64,000 nucleotides of DNA from Flammulina velutipes (Eukaryota; Basidiomycota; Agaricomycetes; Agaricales; Physalacriaceae): NCBI GenBank assembly GCA_011800155.1, contig CM022369.1:2790001-2854000 (forward strand), written 5' to 3'. Below the pieces are notes generated by a model. It saw only the letters and a list, made by a program, of their open reading frames with translations, was not told the DNA's origin and ran no database searches. Position 1 is the first letter of the stretch; every line of letters begins with the position of its first letter. Shown in pieces: positions 34,188 through 45,326 of the stretch. A program made the translations under genes and the position numbers.

Positions 34188-37100
34188 TCAAAAGAAAGAG
34201 TCCATATCGAATTCCGGAACCTGCACATCCTGCTTTGCAGATTTCATCAGGCTTCCCAGCCCTGCCTTCCTGGCCAACAGCTCCCCGTCACCCTTTACCA
34301 AGGTCTCCTCCGGGATCGTGGGTGGTGCACGTACTGGCGACGCCGGCCGTGTAGGCGGAAGAGACGTGATGTCCATATCTATCATCATCGACGACCGGCG
34401 CCTCATTCCCCCTAGCGCGTATTGCGGAGCATGCCGACTACTGGTAGGACTATGAAGCTGTTGTGGTTCCGCCCTCTTCTGTATCGGAGCAGGAGGGTCA
34501 AAGGACCAGGACCGTACGAGATCCAACGCAAGTACCGGACAACCTGACAGACAATGCTCAACGAAGCGTACAGCAGCCAAGGAGTAATCACATACCCATC
34601 CGACAGAACACACGCGCAATCTGCAACACAAACTTAAACTCTGATCGTCCAGATATCTCGCTCGTGCCCTTCGCCGCTTGCAGCGTCTTGCTCCTCAGCT
34701 GAGAGAATAGTAGCGCAAGGCTAGGATCGTCATAATGGGGTTCTCCAATCTCTTTCACTTGTATATCCAAAGCTCCAACAAGGTCTTGTAACGGCGTCTA
34801 TCAACGTAAACACATTAGCAAACACGAAACTTTCCAGATAAACACTTTTACATACCACAAGCACCCTCACACTCAAATCCCTTCTATGCAGCAGCCAAAA
34901 CGCCCAACTCGCCAACCACCGATTACCGTCCTGAAATGCAATGGGTAGCACACTGGTCTTTAGGATGTCGAGGAAGATTGGCCCGTCGTTGCTCTGTTCC
35001 ACGACACGGGCAATGGTGATAGCAGCCTGAAAGTCCCCGAGTTGACGGATACACACATTCACCGCATCCTTGGGGGATTGTCCGAGCAGGAAGAACGCAG
35101 CAGCGTACTCTAACAAGATCATTAGCAAGAATGCATCACAAAACATGAACCACCACACCAAATCGACGTTTACCCAACAGCGCATACGCGTTTTTAAGCG
35201 CTGCCGTCCTCCATCGAGGCTCACTGAAGTCATTCGCCAAAAACTTCAACATAGCACCATGCTCTTTATGCCACGCAGCCTGTCGCCACAAACTATGCAC
35301 CAACTTCACTTTGCCCAGAGCAAAGTACAGCAATGAGCATGTTGTTGGGTCTCTATCAACTAGGTACTCCGTCCGAGCAATGTTCTCCAGTTGGAGTTTC
35401 TACAAGTCAACTCCGTGAGCACTGGCATGGAGCAAGAGATGATTGTACCGACGAATTGTTCCAACGACGTCAACCAAATCGGGATCCCCAGGGCTCGTGC
35501 ATCCGTCCAAGACATCTTTCCCTCGCATGCCGATATCGAAGAGCTCAAAAGCAACCCCTGGCTTTCACTATGGAAGGCCCAGATTATATCCCTATACCTC
35601 AAACGCTCCCGACGTCCAGTTCCTCTCGGTATTGCGTTCCCATTAGACATTGGGCTGTTCGGATCTGATGCACGTCGGTTGAGAATATAGAAAGACCGCA
35701 TGGAAATTAGGTATCTCAGTCCGTTCGCATCCAAAGACCGTCGTTGTTCATCAATCTAAGATAGCTGATTCAACCTTCACAAAAAGTAGGTCATTTGGAA
35801 AGGCGTACTTCTAGCGTCGTCTGGATCAAGACAAGGAGGTGAGCTTGCTCATTGGGTGTGAGATGCGGTAAAGGATTTTCTTCCAACCCGTTGAGCAAAG
35901 TATCGACCAATGCACGAGAGAAAACAGGCTCGTCGCTACAAAATCGTGGTCAGTACATGAAAACGAATTGTACAACGGGTTTAATCACTTACTCAGTTGA
36001 ACCGTTGATTGATCCGTCAAATAACTGAGTATATCGCTTCCTATGCTAACGACTTTTGGTTAATCATCGTTTCTCCATATGCGACGTAAACCACTTACCC
36101 CTCCTCCAACAGCATTGACGCTCATAAAGCGCTCAAGAGGGACCTCCGCAAACCCAAGGTGAGACCTCTGCTGCTCAACATCTTTTGCGAGATTGACGAT
36201 GATATCCTTCACGAGATCAACCTTCTCTATAAATTGAAAACCATTGTCATCTCACAACGCCAATTCACAAAATAAAACGAACTTACCCCATAGCAAACAC
36301 TGCAGCAGCATTTGAGGATGATAATCCGGTAGTGGGCTATTCTGACGTGCAACAGTTTTGAACAAACTTTCATCACTATACGTGCTCCTGACGCTAGCAT
36401 TGGAAGAAGTCAAACGCTGTCCATACAAATACATCTGATGCCCTGCACCAACCAGCAGTCGCCCATCTGCCAGCCATATCGAGTCTGAGATCGGATATGG
36501 AACAGACCTGCGTAGTCAGGCATTCAGCGTCCAAACGAAACAAAAACATGCAAGTACGCACAAATGAATATCAATCTTCCAACATATCGACCAGCCAGGA
36601 CCTGGGTCGAAGTATGTCATTCTTTGCTGGCACAGCAGCTCTACATGATGTTGGAATCCAACAGCAAGAATGGATTGTCCATCTGGAGTCGATGTCCAGT
36701 CGAGGTCGTTGATAGGTTCGCTGTACATAGAAAGAATAAGATTTCTGCAGAAGGCTTCATAACATACATACCTAAACACCCCTTGGTACTCCAAGCCAGA
36801 GGCGAATTCCGACTCCTTCGAGTCCCATATCGTAAGCTCGTCACCATCACTCGTAGAAATTGCTGAAGGATCATTAGGAAAACGACGTTCCGAAAAGGTA
36901 GAAAACTCACTCAAAGCAGTTTTCTTGGCTGAACTACAACGGGCGTTTTTGATGGAGGTCTTCCCTGTCCTCACAGTACCAGTGCATCTCCACGCCGACT
37001 TGTGCGAATGCCCCTCGTGGTCTTCCAGAGGAATCCAAAACGCCAACTCTCCCTCTCCAGAAACGCTCAGAAGAATGTCATGCTCCATCCAAGGCTGCAA

Positions 37101-38809
37101 ACCCCAAGCCATGGGATCAACCGGTAGAATCATAACAGGAAGATCACTCATAGGAAGTGGCGAAATCGTCACGCTTCTATCCTTCCCTTTGCCACGTATC
37201 AAAGCGACAGAAAGATCTTCTGTGATCCCAATCATAAACTCCCCCCCATTGCGACTCGGTAAGGTGTAAAACGCCGTAATCTTCGGCAGCTTCACGTCGC
37301 CCAGCATCTGCGAATCGGGGTCGTAGACCTCAAAGACGTGTCCTCTGTTTAGGACGATAAGCTGCTTGTTGGTTCGCTCGACGAACTCGAGCCCATCGTC
37401 TTTGAGCGTCCAAAGTTGTTGCATCCCATTTCGACGAATTATACCGAGCCCTTCGCCTTCTGGAGTACGTATGAAGCGGAGGATTTCGGAGTCTTCGTCG
37501 TCCATACGTTCAGGACCACTCGCCAGAAGGGTGAGACCATCTCGTTGAGCATCAAAGAAAGATAGAGGAGAAAGCTCATAGGACACCAAAGGGGATGATG
37601 TGATCATGGTAATCGTGGATGCCTTGGGATTTGGGAGTAGATATAGGTAGGAGGGCGGATATGGAAGACTACCAGGAGGCAAATGTTGTAGCGTGAATTG
37701 CTTGAGAAGTGTGGGTGGCTTCCGGTCGATATTAGCGACCGCTGTCACGACCACGGATCCATCTCCGAGCACACGAAGGAATAAATCCCAAGCCTCATCC
37801 TGGATCTCTTTTATTCTTCTAGTTTGAGCATTGTCCTGTTCTAATGAGAGACGACTGAACGCATCTTGAAGGATTTGGTGTTCGAGGAAAAAGACAGACG
37901 ATGGGCGAGGATCAACTTCTTTCGACGCTGTGGAGGAGAACAAGTCTACAGCTGCGTGGAGTTGAAGGTGTTGTGGTGAGTCGAGGACGGGGAAGAAGAT
38001 ACGAAGGGTGGAATCGGAGGTGACTGTGAAGAGGATCAGGTTGTCGGATGATTGGCGCCATGTTATGTTGTTAATCGGGAGAGGATGAGGCACGACTTGG
38101 GTCTGTCGTCCGGACGTTGTCGAAAACAGAGTAACAGCATTGTTGTCCTGGCAAGTCGCGGCTATATACATGAGGGATGGCGCGAATCGGACCAACAACG
38201 GGGTGGAGTCAAGTCTGTGGTTGAATAAGAGTAGCTCTCGAACGCGTCGTGAAACGCACCGTATCATCCATTTTTGAGACCACGTCGGGAGGTCATTGTC
38301 GAGGATAAGGGTATACACCGACAGGCTCTTGCACGTCGCAATGGCGAGCAGTCCGGATTGATTGTGCATGGCTGTAACAACATGGTCCACAGGAAGCACC
38401 AGTGTCGAGTGAATATGCCAGGCATCATGCTGTACCCCAGACAGCGACCAAGACGCTATCCGACTGCCCATGGCGGCGACTATCTGAGAAAGATTACTGC
38501 AGCCATTGACGCGCGGCTTGGACGAGTGTACGCACGAGTTTCATGTTTGAGTCTACTGAGATGCATGACACCTTCTCTGTTGTGTGCATGGTGCTGGTGA
38601 ATGCTTCCCAGAACGCGAGTACTCTAACGAGCTGCAAGTTGGCAGCATTGAGGATGACGACGCCATCTGCAGACGGATACAGCTGGATGCTGTTAATCGT
38701 TGAATGGCTCGAATTGAGTACAACACACCAACAGCGTCTCTTGCGGCAATACAAGATGATGAAGACGAGTAGTCGGAGCACCCGCGTAGCTTTTCTGCAG
38801 ATGAAGCAT
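34188..38809 (-). CDS. RAV1: RAVE complex subunit 1 (regulator of V-ATPase assembly)
   Basis: RAVE reassembles the V1 and Vo sectors of the vacuolar proton pump. The protein begins near 38809 (MLHLQKSYAGAP), has N-terminal WD-like repeats (LNAANLQLVRVLAFWEAF, IASWSLSGV, WTSTPDGQSILAVGFQHHV), then the Rav1p region with KLVHSLWRQAAWHKEH, EPRWRTAALKNAYALLGK, EYAAAFFLLGQSPKDAVNV and IARVVEQSNDGP. It ends at DVQVPEFDMDSFF. About ten exons are visible, the largest being 38471-36516 and its extension. Individual joins at the 5' end (a 37-nt intron) and between 36250 and 35700 are less certain. Total length is roughly 1,300 residues, as usual for fungal Rav1. Confidence 0.85.
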
Positions 38810-39533
38810 AGTTGAGGATGAATGAATTATTGAATCTTCATGGTGGTCGGATGGCAAGTAAGAGTAACACGCCTATTTCAAGCTCGTACTGCTCGTCGGC
38901 CGGCCCGGTCCCGAGGATGCTAAATCCACGAAATCTTTGCCATTCATTTGGGAAGATCTCCCAGGAGTTCAAGCCCATTGCAACGGATATATGTTGCCCT
39001 CGTTTACATCTCAACGCCACTACGCTGCCACTACGTCCTTCGTATGCTCATCAACTTAGCGCCGTAATTTCTCGATTGGCCATCACTATCTAGGCTGCTT
39101 CACTGCTTGACCTTTCAGCAAGACGAATACCTCGGTTTAATAAACAAAATTTTAAAGGTCAAGATCTGCTACTTTTTTTCTTAGAGCTCAGCGTGATGTG
39201 CGCCACTCGCAAATATTCCCACGGGAGGTCCCCCATCAAATCCCCAATATGATCACGCCAGATAATATTCCAGCAATTTCCAGAGAGCCCCCTTCATCTT
39301 ATGGCCGCGGAGGTGACCAAGTATCGGAGAGTCTTTCGCAGGAAGAGTGTTTATTTCATGCCACATTCCGGGAAGCGGACCATTGCCCACTTCAAGAGCT
39401 TGACACTGCAACTTCCAACTGCTGGGTAGAAAGGCTCGCTTGTCTGTACAAGCTTCAATACACGATCATTAGCCATGTACTAATTATACAAAGCAACAAA
39501 GTTACGTTTATATACGGTACTTTGGATACTAGT
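38810..39533. other. intergenic, no supported gene
   Basis: RAV1 promoter and the 3' flank of the next minus-strand gene. Open frames are short and without motifs. Confidence 0.45.
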
Positions 39534-40794
39534 TCATGAAGGGAACGGTGGCTTGACTAATTTGGTTCTAGCTGCCTCGAGCGCTGGCATACTGAAATAT
39601 TTCGGCCCTTGAAGTTCCTTCTTTATCGTTTTGAAGCGTTCTGCCCCCTTTTTCTTGTCCAGCACCTGAGCACCTCTCATCGTTATGAGAGACAGGTTCT
39701 CCGCTCTATACTCGAAAACCGGAGGTGCTTCTACAGGGTACCAATGCTTGCACGCTTTGTCAGTCACCCAAGAGAATAAACTGAGTTTATCAATCCTATA
39801 GTATCAGTCAACAACAGGTCGATAGTGCAAGGTCAAGGGCGGAGCACGTACACGAAGTATGGATGATGCAATGCCATTCTTTCGTGTTTCTTTATCGCTC
39901 TTGCTTGACATACAGGAATCATCGTCGACGGACTCCAGCTATCTTCCTCAGCCCATTCTGGGAGGAATTTGAGAGTTAAGGGAAGCGGTTCCGATACAGT
40001 ACCGCCACCCATGTACACTGGACCCCGCAAATACCTATACATGATTGCATATTCTCGTTGTTTGTCGCTGTATCCTTTCCACAAAAACATGTTGTGCTTC
40101 ATCTAATCCAGAGCTGAACGTTCAGCACCAAAAGTCTAATTAATACATATTTACACGCACCATCTTCGCCAGATCCGCCTCCGTCGCGATAGCTCCTACA
40201 ACGTTGGCGCCTAGTTTGGCAGCCTTGCGCATATCGGTGACTTTCAGGATACCGATCTTTGTCTTGTTGGCGACCGTGACGACGACGAATTTTTTCCAGA
40301 TGCCTGTCGAGTCGGGCTCGATTCCCGGTTCGTATTCGCTGTCCACGAGGATAACATCCTCGTCGTTCAGCTTGCCTCTTTGGGTAGAGATGTTGTATTC
40401 GAATTTTTTGACATCGACTGCAAGATGATGTTCGGGGACGTTGGCCGTACTATCTGCGGCGTTGGTCGTGGTGTTGGTCGTGGTGTTGGTCGTGACAATT
40501 GCCGTGGAGTTGCCTCCGTCGCGTTTTTTGTCAGCGGGGCTGTTATACCTGTTGCTGTCCTCTCCCGCATTGCGGACTCCGGGGACATCATGTATATCTA
40601 TGCGAGGGGAGATAAATCCTAAGCGCTTGACCATAGCGTTGTCTATTGAGACAGAGACAGGACTAGGACTGAGTAAAAATATACCATATAGATCTTGAGA
40701 GCAGAATAACGTACGTAGCGTGCGACAAAGAAAACAAAAAGGTTATAGACGCGGCGGCGAACACAAATTTCACCAAGGACGTAAGATGCGGCAT
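39534..40794 (-). CDS. secreted or membrane-anchored protein of unknown family, paralogue 2
   Basis: Exons 40794-40715, 40668-40161, 40102-39852 and 39795-39534 give 366 residues. The N-terminus (MPHLTSLVKFVFAAASITFL and on to SHA) is a signal peptide or anchor. A Thr/Asn tandem repeat (TTNTTTNTTTN) replaces the acidic linker of paralogue 1. Conserved blocks are VKKFEYNIS, ILVDSEYEPGIEPDSTGIW, MKHNMFLW, YRYLRG, LFSWVTDKACKHWYPVEAPP and MRGAQVLDKKK. Exon count and phases equal those of the gene at 30884-32196, about 8 kb away in the opposite orientation. Function unknown. Confidence 0.75.
40461..40496. repeat. 12-bp tandem repeat, three copies
   Basis: Three copies of GTTGGTCGTGGT, the last ending in AC, lie inside the minus-strand secreted-protein gene and encode the TTNT repeat. 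Unit length is a multiple of three, so copy number can vary without breaking the frame. Confidence 0.7.
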
Positions 40795-41254
40795 ACTCTA
40801 TATGGGATCCAGCCAGCTGAGATGATAATCACGCGTTGTCTTTTCTCTTCCTTATAGTTTTTGGTCGTCCAAGTACACAGCAGGCCTGGAGTCCTGAGAT
40901 ACGTACATTGTAGGTGGTTGAAGAAGTATGTATGTTGTCAGCGCGATCAGCGCCGCCATAGCAAATGCGGAAATCAAAAGCAGTGTCCGATAGTGTCATG
41001 GTAGGTCGTGAGTAGATACTACGTATCCAGGTAAGATCTGGCGATTAAGAGGGCTCTTACTATTAGATGCAATCGGAGGAGAGTCCGTTGACTCGTCGGG
41101 TAGAGCCGGGCCGGAGAAATAGTGTGGCGGGTATTGTACGCTCTGAGAATTGGTCGATCCCGCGATAGCGAGGTTGAATGAAGAAGAGACAAATACCAAG
41201 ATGCAAACTAAAAAATTGCGTACTAAGAATACACTGACAATGAAGAAGGAGCAT
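40795..41254. other. intergenic, no supported gene
   Basis: Promoter side of the secreted-protein paralogue and 3' flank of the SH3BGR-like gene. Nothing recognisable. Confidence 0.4.
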
Positions 41255-42149
41255 TCAAACGGATTTGGTCGCTGTTATTGTTTTGGGCGGTTTCTCTTCC
41301 GGAGACGGACTCGGCTCTCTTTGAACATCGTCGTCTTCGCCCGGTTCTCCACTAAGGCCCTTGAGCAAATCTCCCGCATCGTCACCGTCCAAGCCCAGCT
41401 CTGCAATCAAATCCCTCAGTTCGTCCTCAGTTGCTTTCAATCCTTGAAGTCCGTATCCAGACAGCTCATCGCCGAGATCGAGCTCCCCCTCACGCTTATT
41501 GACAGGCACGGGCTTTTTGTCATTCAACGGCGACGCTGTAGGGTTAACCTTGACTTTGTCGCGGAGACGTTCTGGTGTCATTTCGAGGGGCATGGCGGCT
41601 CCGGGCACACCAATGGCAGTGACAGGCGGGGCTGCGTGTTCGTCTACCTCGGGATCCCAGGGATCATTGAGGCGCAGGAAAGTGGCGAGTTCGTCGTATT
41701 CGACCGCGTCTTCGCTGGGTGAATATGCATGAGGACGACGCGCACTCTGAGATAAGAAGACTTACAATTCGTTGAATGTCTAAGATGGTCGAGATGGTTG
41801 GCATAAAAGCGTGTCTGTAATAGGTGAAGGACGTACACCTGAGAATTTGCCTCCGATGAGCATGCCAGGCAGCTGCTGCTTGTCTGGGTACAGATTAGAT
41901 TGAGTCGAGCACAAAAAGAGCAAGTACGGACCCAACGGCGCCTTTCTCTTCCACAGTTTCTTCGCCGCCTCATCTGAGGCCAAATCATACGAAGTAAAAG
42001 GTATCTTCTTGACCTGCAAGACGCGCAAGAGATATTCTGGTTCACAGTCAGTCTACCGCCATCGTTGGGGGGTATTGCATACCTTGTCGCTGCCTCAGAG
42101 CCGGCTGAGACGCAATTGTAGTCAAGAACAGCTGAATCGGCGGCGACAT
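41255..42149 (-). CDS. SH3BGR-family thioredoxin-fold protein
   Basis: Exons 42149-42083, 42036-41932, 41883-41837, 41779-41766 and 41714-41255 give 230 residues. The N-terminal 100 residues match the SH3-binding glutamic-acid-rich (SH3BGR) glutaredoxin-like fold: LFLTTIASQPALRQRQ, VKKIPFTSYDLASDEAAKKL, KQQLPGMLIGGKFSGTFNEF. No CxxC active site is present, so redox catalysis is unlikely. The C-terminal half is acidic with Lys/Pro-rich ends (PSPSPEEKPPK). Exon 4 is only 14 nt and is supported by the conserved GTFNEFEDAVEYDEL region. The start lies 59 bp from that of the divergent phosphatase gene. Confidence 0.85.
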
Positions 42150-42208
42150 GATGATGGTGCTAATGCTAGATGGCCACGTGCGCACATTCATTTCAAGTTC
42201 TCGCCATC
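42150..42208. promoter_or_regulatory. 59-bp divergent promoter, SH3BGR-like / LMW phosphatase
   Basis: The two start codons (42149 minus, 42209 plus) are 59 bp apart. The gap contains GGCCACGTG at 42171-42179 and no TATA box. Both genes must share or overlap promoter elements. Confidence 0.5.
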
Positions 42209-42880
42209 ATGTCCGACGAAGTATCAGTACTCATTGTGTGTTTGGGTACATGTGTCTCTTTGTATCCATCGCATCGCTTTCGTTGATAAATGGTAATCGT
42301 AGGAAACATCTGCAGGTCTCCTATGGGCGAGGCGGTACTGCGCCATGTTGCCAAGGCCCGTGGACACGATATCCAAGTTGACAGCTGTGGTACTGGCGCC
42401 TACCACACTGGGCAAGATCCAGACGATAGGTGATTTGCAGTGATCACCTCTGTGTCGAATCCAAGCTCAAGTCCTACCCCAGGACTGTCTCTACATGTCA
42501 AAAGGTACAGCAATGCCTTCTTTAATCGGAACTTACGAGGACAATGACCCTCCAGCACAAAGTCCCCATCTCACACGCTGCGCGCAAAGTAAACGAATCT
42601 GATTTCACAAATTTCACTCACATCCTTGCTGCGGACGATAAGAACCTTTCCGATCTGCTGCGTAGAAAACCCAAGAACGCCACGGCGGAGGTCAAGCTCT
42701 GGGGGTCATACCTAGACGATAAACCCATACCAGACCCTTATTATGGTGGAATAGTAAGGCTTCTGTTCGTTCTCTCTTGCAAGACTGACTGTCTCATAGA
42801 ACGGATTTGAGCGCGTGTATCAGCAGTGTACTAAATTATCTCACGCGTTCTTGGACGAAGTGTTTGGGAAGGAGGAGTAG
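42209..42880 (+). CDS. LTP1: low-molecular-weight protein tyrosine phosphatase
   Basis: A cytosolic cysteine phosphatase of the LMW-PTP family. Exons 42209-42245, 42303-42429, 42483-42504, 42556-42753 and 42800-42880 give 154 residues, the usual size. The P-loop CLGNICRS (Cys-x5-Arg-Ser) is split by intron 1. DPYYGG near residue 125 contains the catalytic Asp and the conserved Tyr pair, and SHAARKV and FERVYQQCTKLS are further family blocks. Exon 3 is only 22 nt. Head to head with the SH3BGR-like gene. The symbol follows the yeast orthologue and is a family-level assignment. Confidence 0.9.
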
Positions 42881-44022
42881 AGAACGACAAAATAGAAGTC
42901 ATGGTTCCTCGTACGTCTACGGTGGCGGTTGTGATATTACTTACTGCGATATACAGCCATAGGTGATTTGCTTGAACTTACAAAACTACTTGCGCTACTC
43001 CTACACAGGTAGGGGAACTATCAATGGGCATGTGAAATATAAAGATCTTGCAGCGGCCTTCTTCTTTGTGTCCAAATCGCCCCCGGGAGGTAGACTCAAC
43101 AGGGTGGGGTAAATAGAACAACGAAGGCCTGACTGCGAAATCAAGTCTATGCGGCATTCTTCTTGTTCTTACTCGACGATACACCTCGATCCTCTCGTGA
43201 CGACCAATCTACCTCAGCTCGGCATTTCTTTCGGCTACCGTCTCGTCTAAATCGTCATTCGCCTGGGTCTTGAAACATCTGCCCAGTAGTCTGATGCTTC
43301 TGGCTGCATCTTCGTCGCGTTCTTCCTGTGTAGTCCTAATCGGGATTGATATCGCCCATTCTCATCCCCTGACAGGGACCTTGTCTATCACTTGGTGTCC
43401 AGATGATTGGACGCCGAGTCGCGATACGTCGTGATCCGCGAGGATATGATAATAGCGAACATCACCATCATCCCAATACCATCTGGCCCTCGGTATGTTC
43501 GCGATGCCTAGCATACGATACTCATCTCTCAATACAGTAACGCTTTTCTAGCTGCGCGCAGCTCTTTTGTATAACCCAAACCATCTTACTACGCTTCAGC
43601 GTCCACCGAGTCTCAGAGTCTACCGTCGAACGATCGTCGATATCGCCCAACAGGTGCCGTTTTCACACTTTGATGGATCAACAACGCTGCTTGATGTGAG
43701 AATGGTGGCATCTTTGCCTTCTTAGGCGTACGCTTGTCGTCCGGTAATGTAATGTTACCCATGGTGAGCTTCATGGATCGTCTTCTATTGTGCATATCTC
43801 ATGGACCCAGGCGCGACAATGGGCACGAAACGCGACGTCCATTGCTCGACGTTTTCTGTTCAAGTTTCCGGATCTATCAAGCAAAGCCTGAGTAAATAAA
43901 GACCTGATCTCGAAAGGGATCAGCCCTGCGCTGGGATCTTAGAGCACCATACTTCTGTTATAACAGGAGAGGTGTTGTCGCTGAATCTCTTCAGCTCACC
44001 TTCATCTTTTCACACATTCATT
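42881..44022. other. 1.1-kb intergenic stretch, no supported gene
   Basis: Several short frames, including a 60-codon minus frame at 43613-43795, have no recognisable motif or credible splice partner. The last 150 bp should be the promoter of the gene at 44023 (a TAAATAAAGA element at about 43893). Confidence 0.4.
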
Positions 44023-45120
44023 ATGTCTGCCAGTGTTCGGTGGCAAGCCGCTCATCGCGAAACGTGCGTATTATCTTCCAGTACCATCGTACTCGTGCTC
44101 ACTACTTGGTAGCTATACCTATGATCAAATCGGTCTTCCAACACTCTCATTCCACGCCCCCAGCCCCCCAAGGCACTATTGCGATTTGGACTGGAATATT
44201 GACGCGCCTGAGTACGATTCACCGCTCGACGAGACTGCGCCGCCTTCGTGAGCTTCCATCGCAGCTAGCTACATGGCCGTACACCGTTGACCGGCGTTTC
44301 AGGTATCAACACGCAATCCAACCTGCATCCAGACCCATTAGCAAAAGACCCATCAAGTTCACGTTCCACCCGTCTTCATCTCGCCCCAGTGCCGTTGCAA
44401 TAGTACCAGACTACCAATCTGAACTCCCATATGAACTACATCTCCTTAAGAGCGCCACATCATATTCGACGACTGGAGGTAGGTCCCACCCAACTCGGGT
44501 TGAAATGAGACTGACGGGTTTTCTTGTTTCTATAGTTATCCGACGCGGGTCGAAGGAGATTGGTGATTTTGAGTACGCCGATACTCATTTCGTGACTGTG
44601 GGCTATTACTGATTCCATGTTGTAGGATGGGATATACACAGAAGAGCGGATCTGTCTCACTGAGAGGGAAGCACTTCTTGATAAGCGAAATTCTAACGCG
44701 ATCGTCGATGTATGTGGGGAGAGGTGTACCGTGGAAGGAGAGGCATAAACAGGTTGGTCCTTGAATGCTCCGCGTTGAGTTTGATTCTCACCTGTCACTG
44801 GAAGGCGGTGAAGAACACCTGGCAGTGGAAACCTGGAGACCACGCGAAAAGGATATTTTGGGACTTCACGGGGCCGGGGACTATGACCGTGAGTGATTTT
44901 CTAATGCTGAAACGAGTTTAATATATACTCACCTTCTATGATAGTGCTACTCATCCAACACGTTGGATAGAGCCGTTAAGCTCGCCATCTTTCAGTACCA
45001 AGGTACAGCGGGGGCAAATAGGACGCTTGAAGTGACTTCGGAAGGTCATGATGTTGTCGACGATATCTTGATATCTGCTCTCATACTAGAAAGATGGAAG
45101 TTGGAAGGGGTTTTGAAGTG
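44023..45120 (+). CDS. DUF6593-like protein (one join unresolved)
   Basis: The start ATG at 44023 (MSASVRWQAAHRET) is followed by a 47-nt intron and an exon with YTYDQIGLPTLSFHAP and DETAPPS. Further exons read SKRPIKFTFHP, VIRRGSKEIGDFEY and DGIYTEERICLTEREALLD, then KNTWQWKPGDHAKRIFWDF, and a last exon ending DDILISALILERWKLEGVL. The Trp-rich beta segment and the closing Asp-Ile-Leu...Leu-Glu-Arg helix resemble DUF6593, a family of small basidiomycete proteins. The join between about 44700 and 44760 does not keep phase with any obvious GT-AG pair, so an exon end is misplaced there or the gene carries a small indel. Function unknown. Confidence 0.5.
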
Positions 45121-45326
45121 ATACTCTTTTAGCTTGGGTAAATCTGTTGTACTGAGTACATATCTTGGGACGCTTAGAGCTACCTATTTATACCCCAGAA
45201 TCCTCTTGAACGTAGGATATCTTCCAATGCTATGTTGTAAAATAAATAAAGTATACGCCACAGCGTCAACTTCACGTGACCTTGGGCCTTCCTGTCTTTC
45301 GACCACCATCACTAGCTTCAGTTGAG

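Noticed and set aside
43613..43795. Small basic protein frame on the minus strand
   Set aside because: 60 codons, no homologue-like motif, and no support from neighbours or splice sites.
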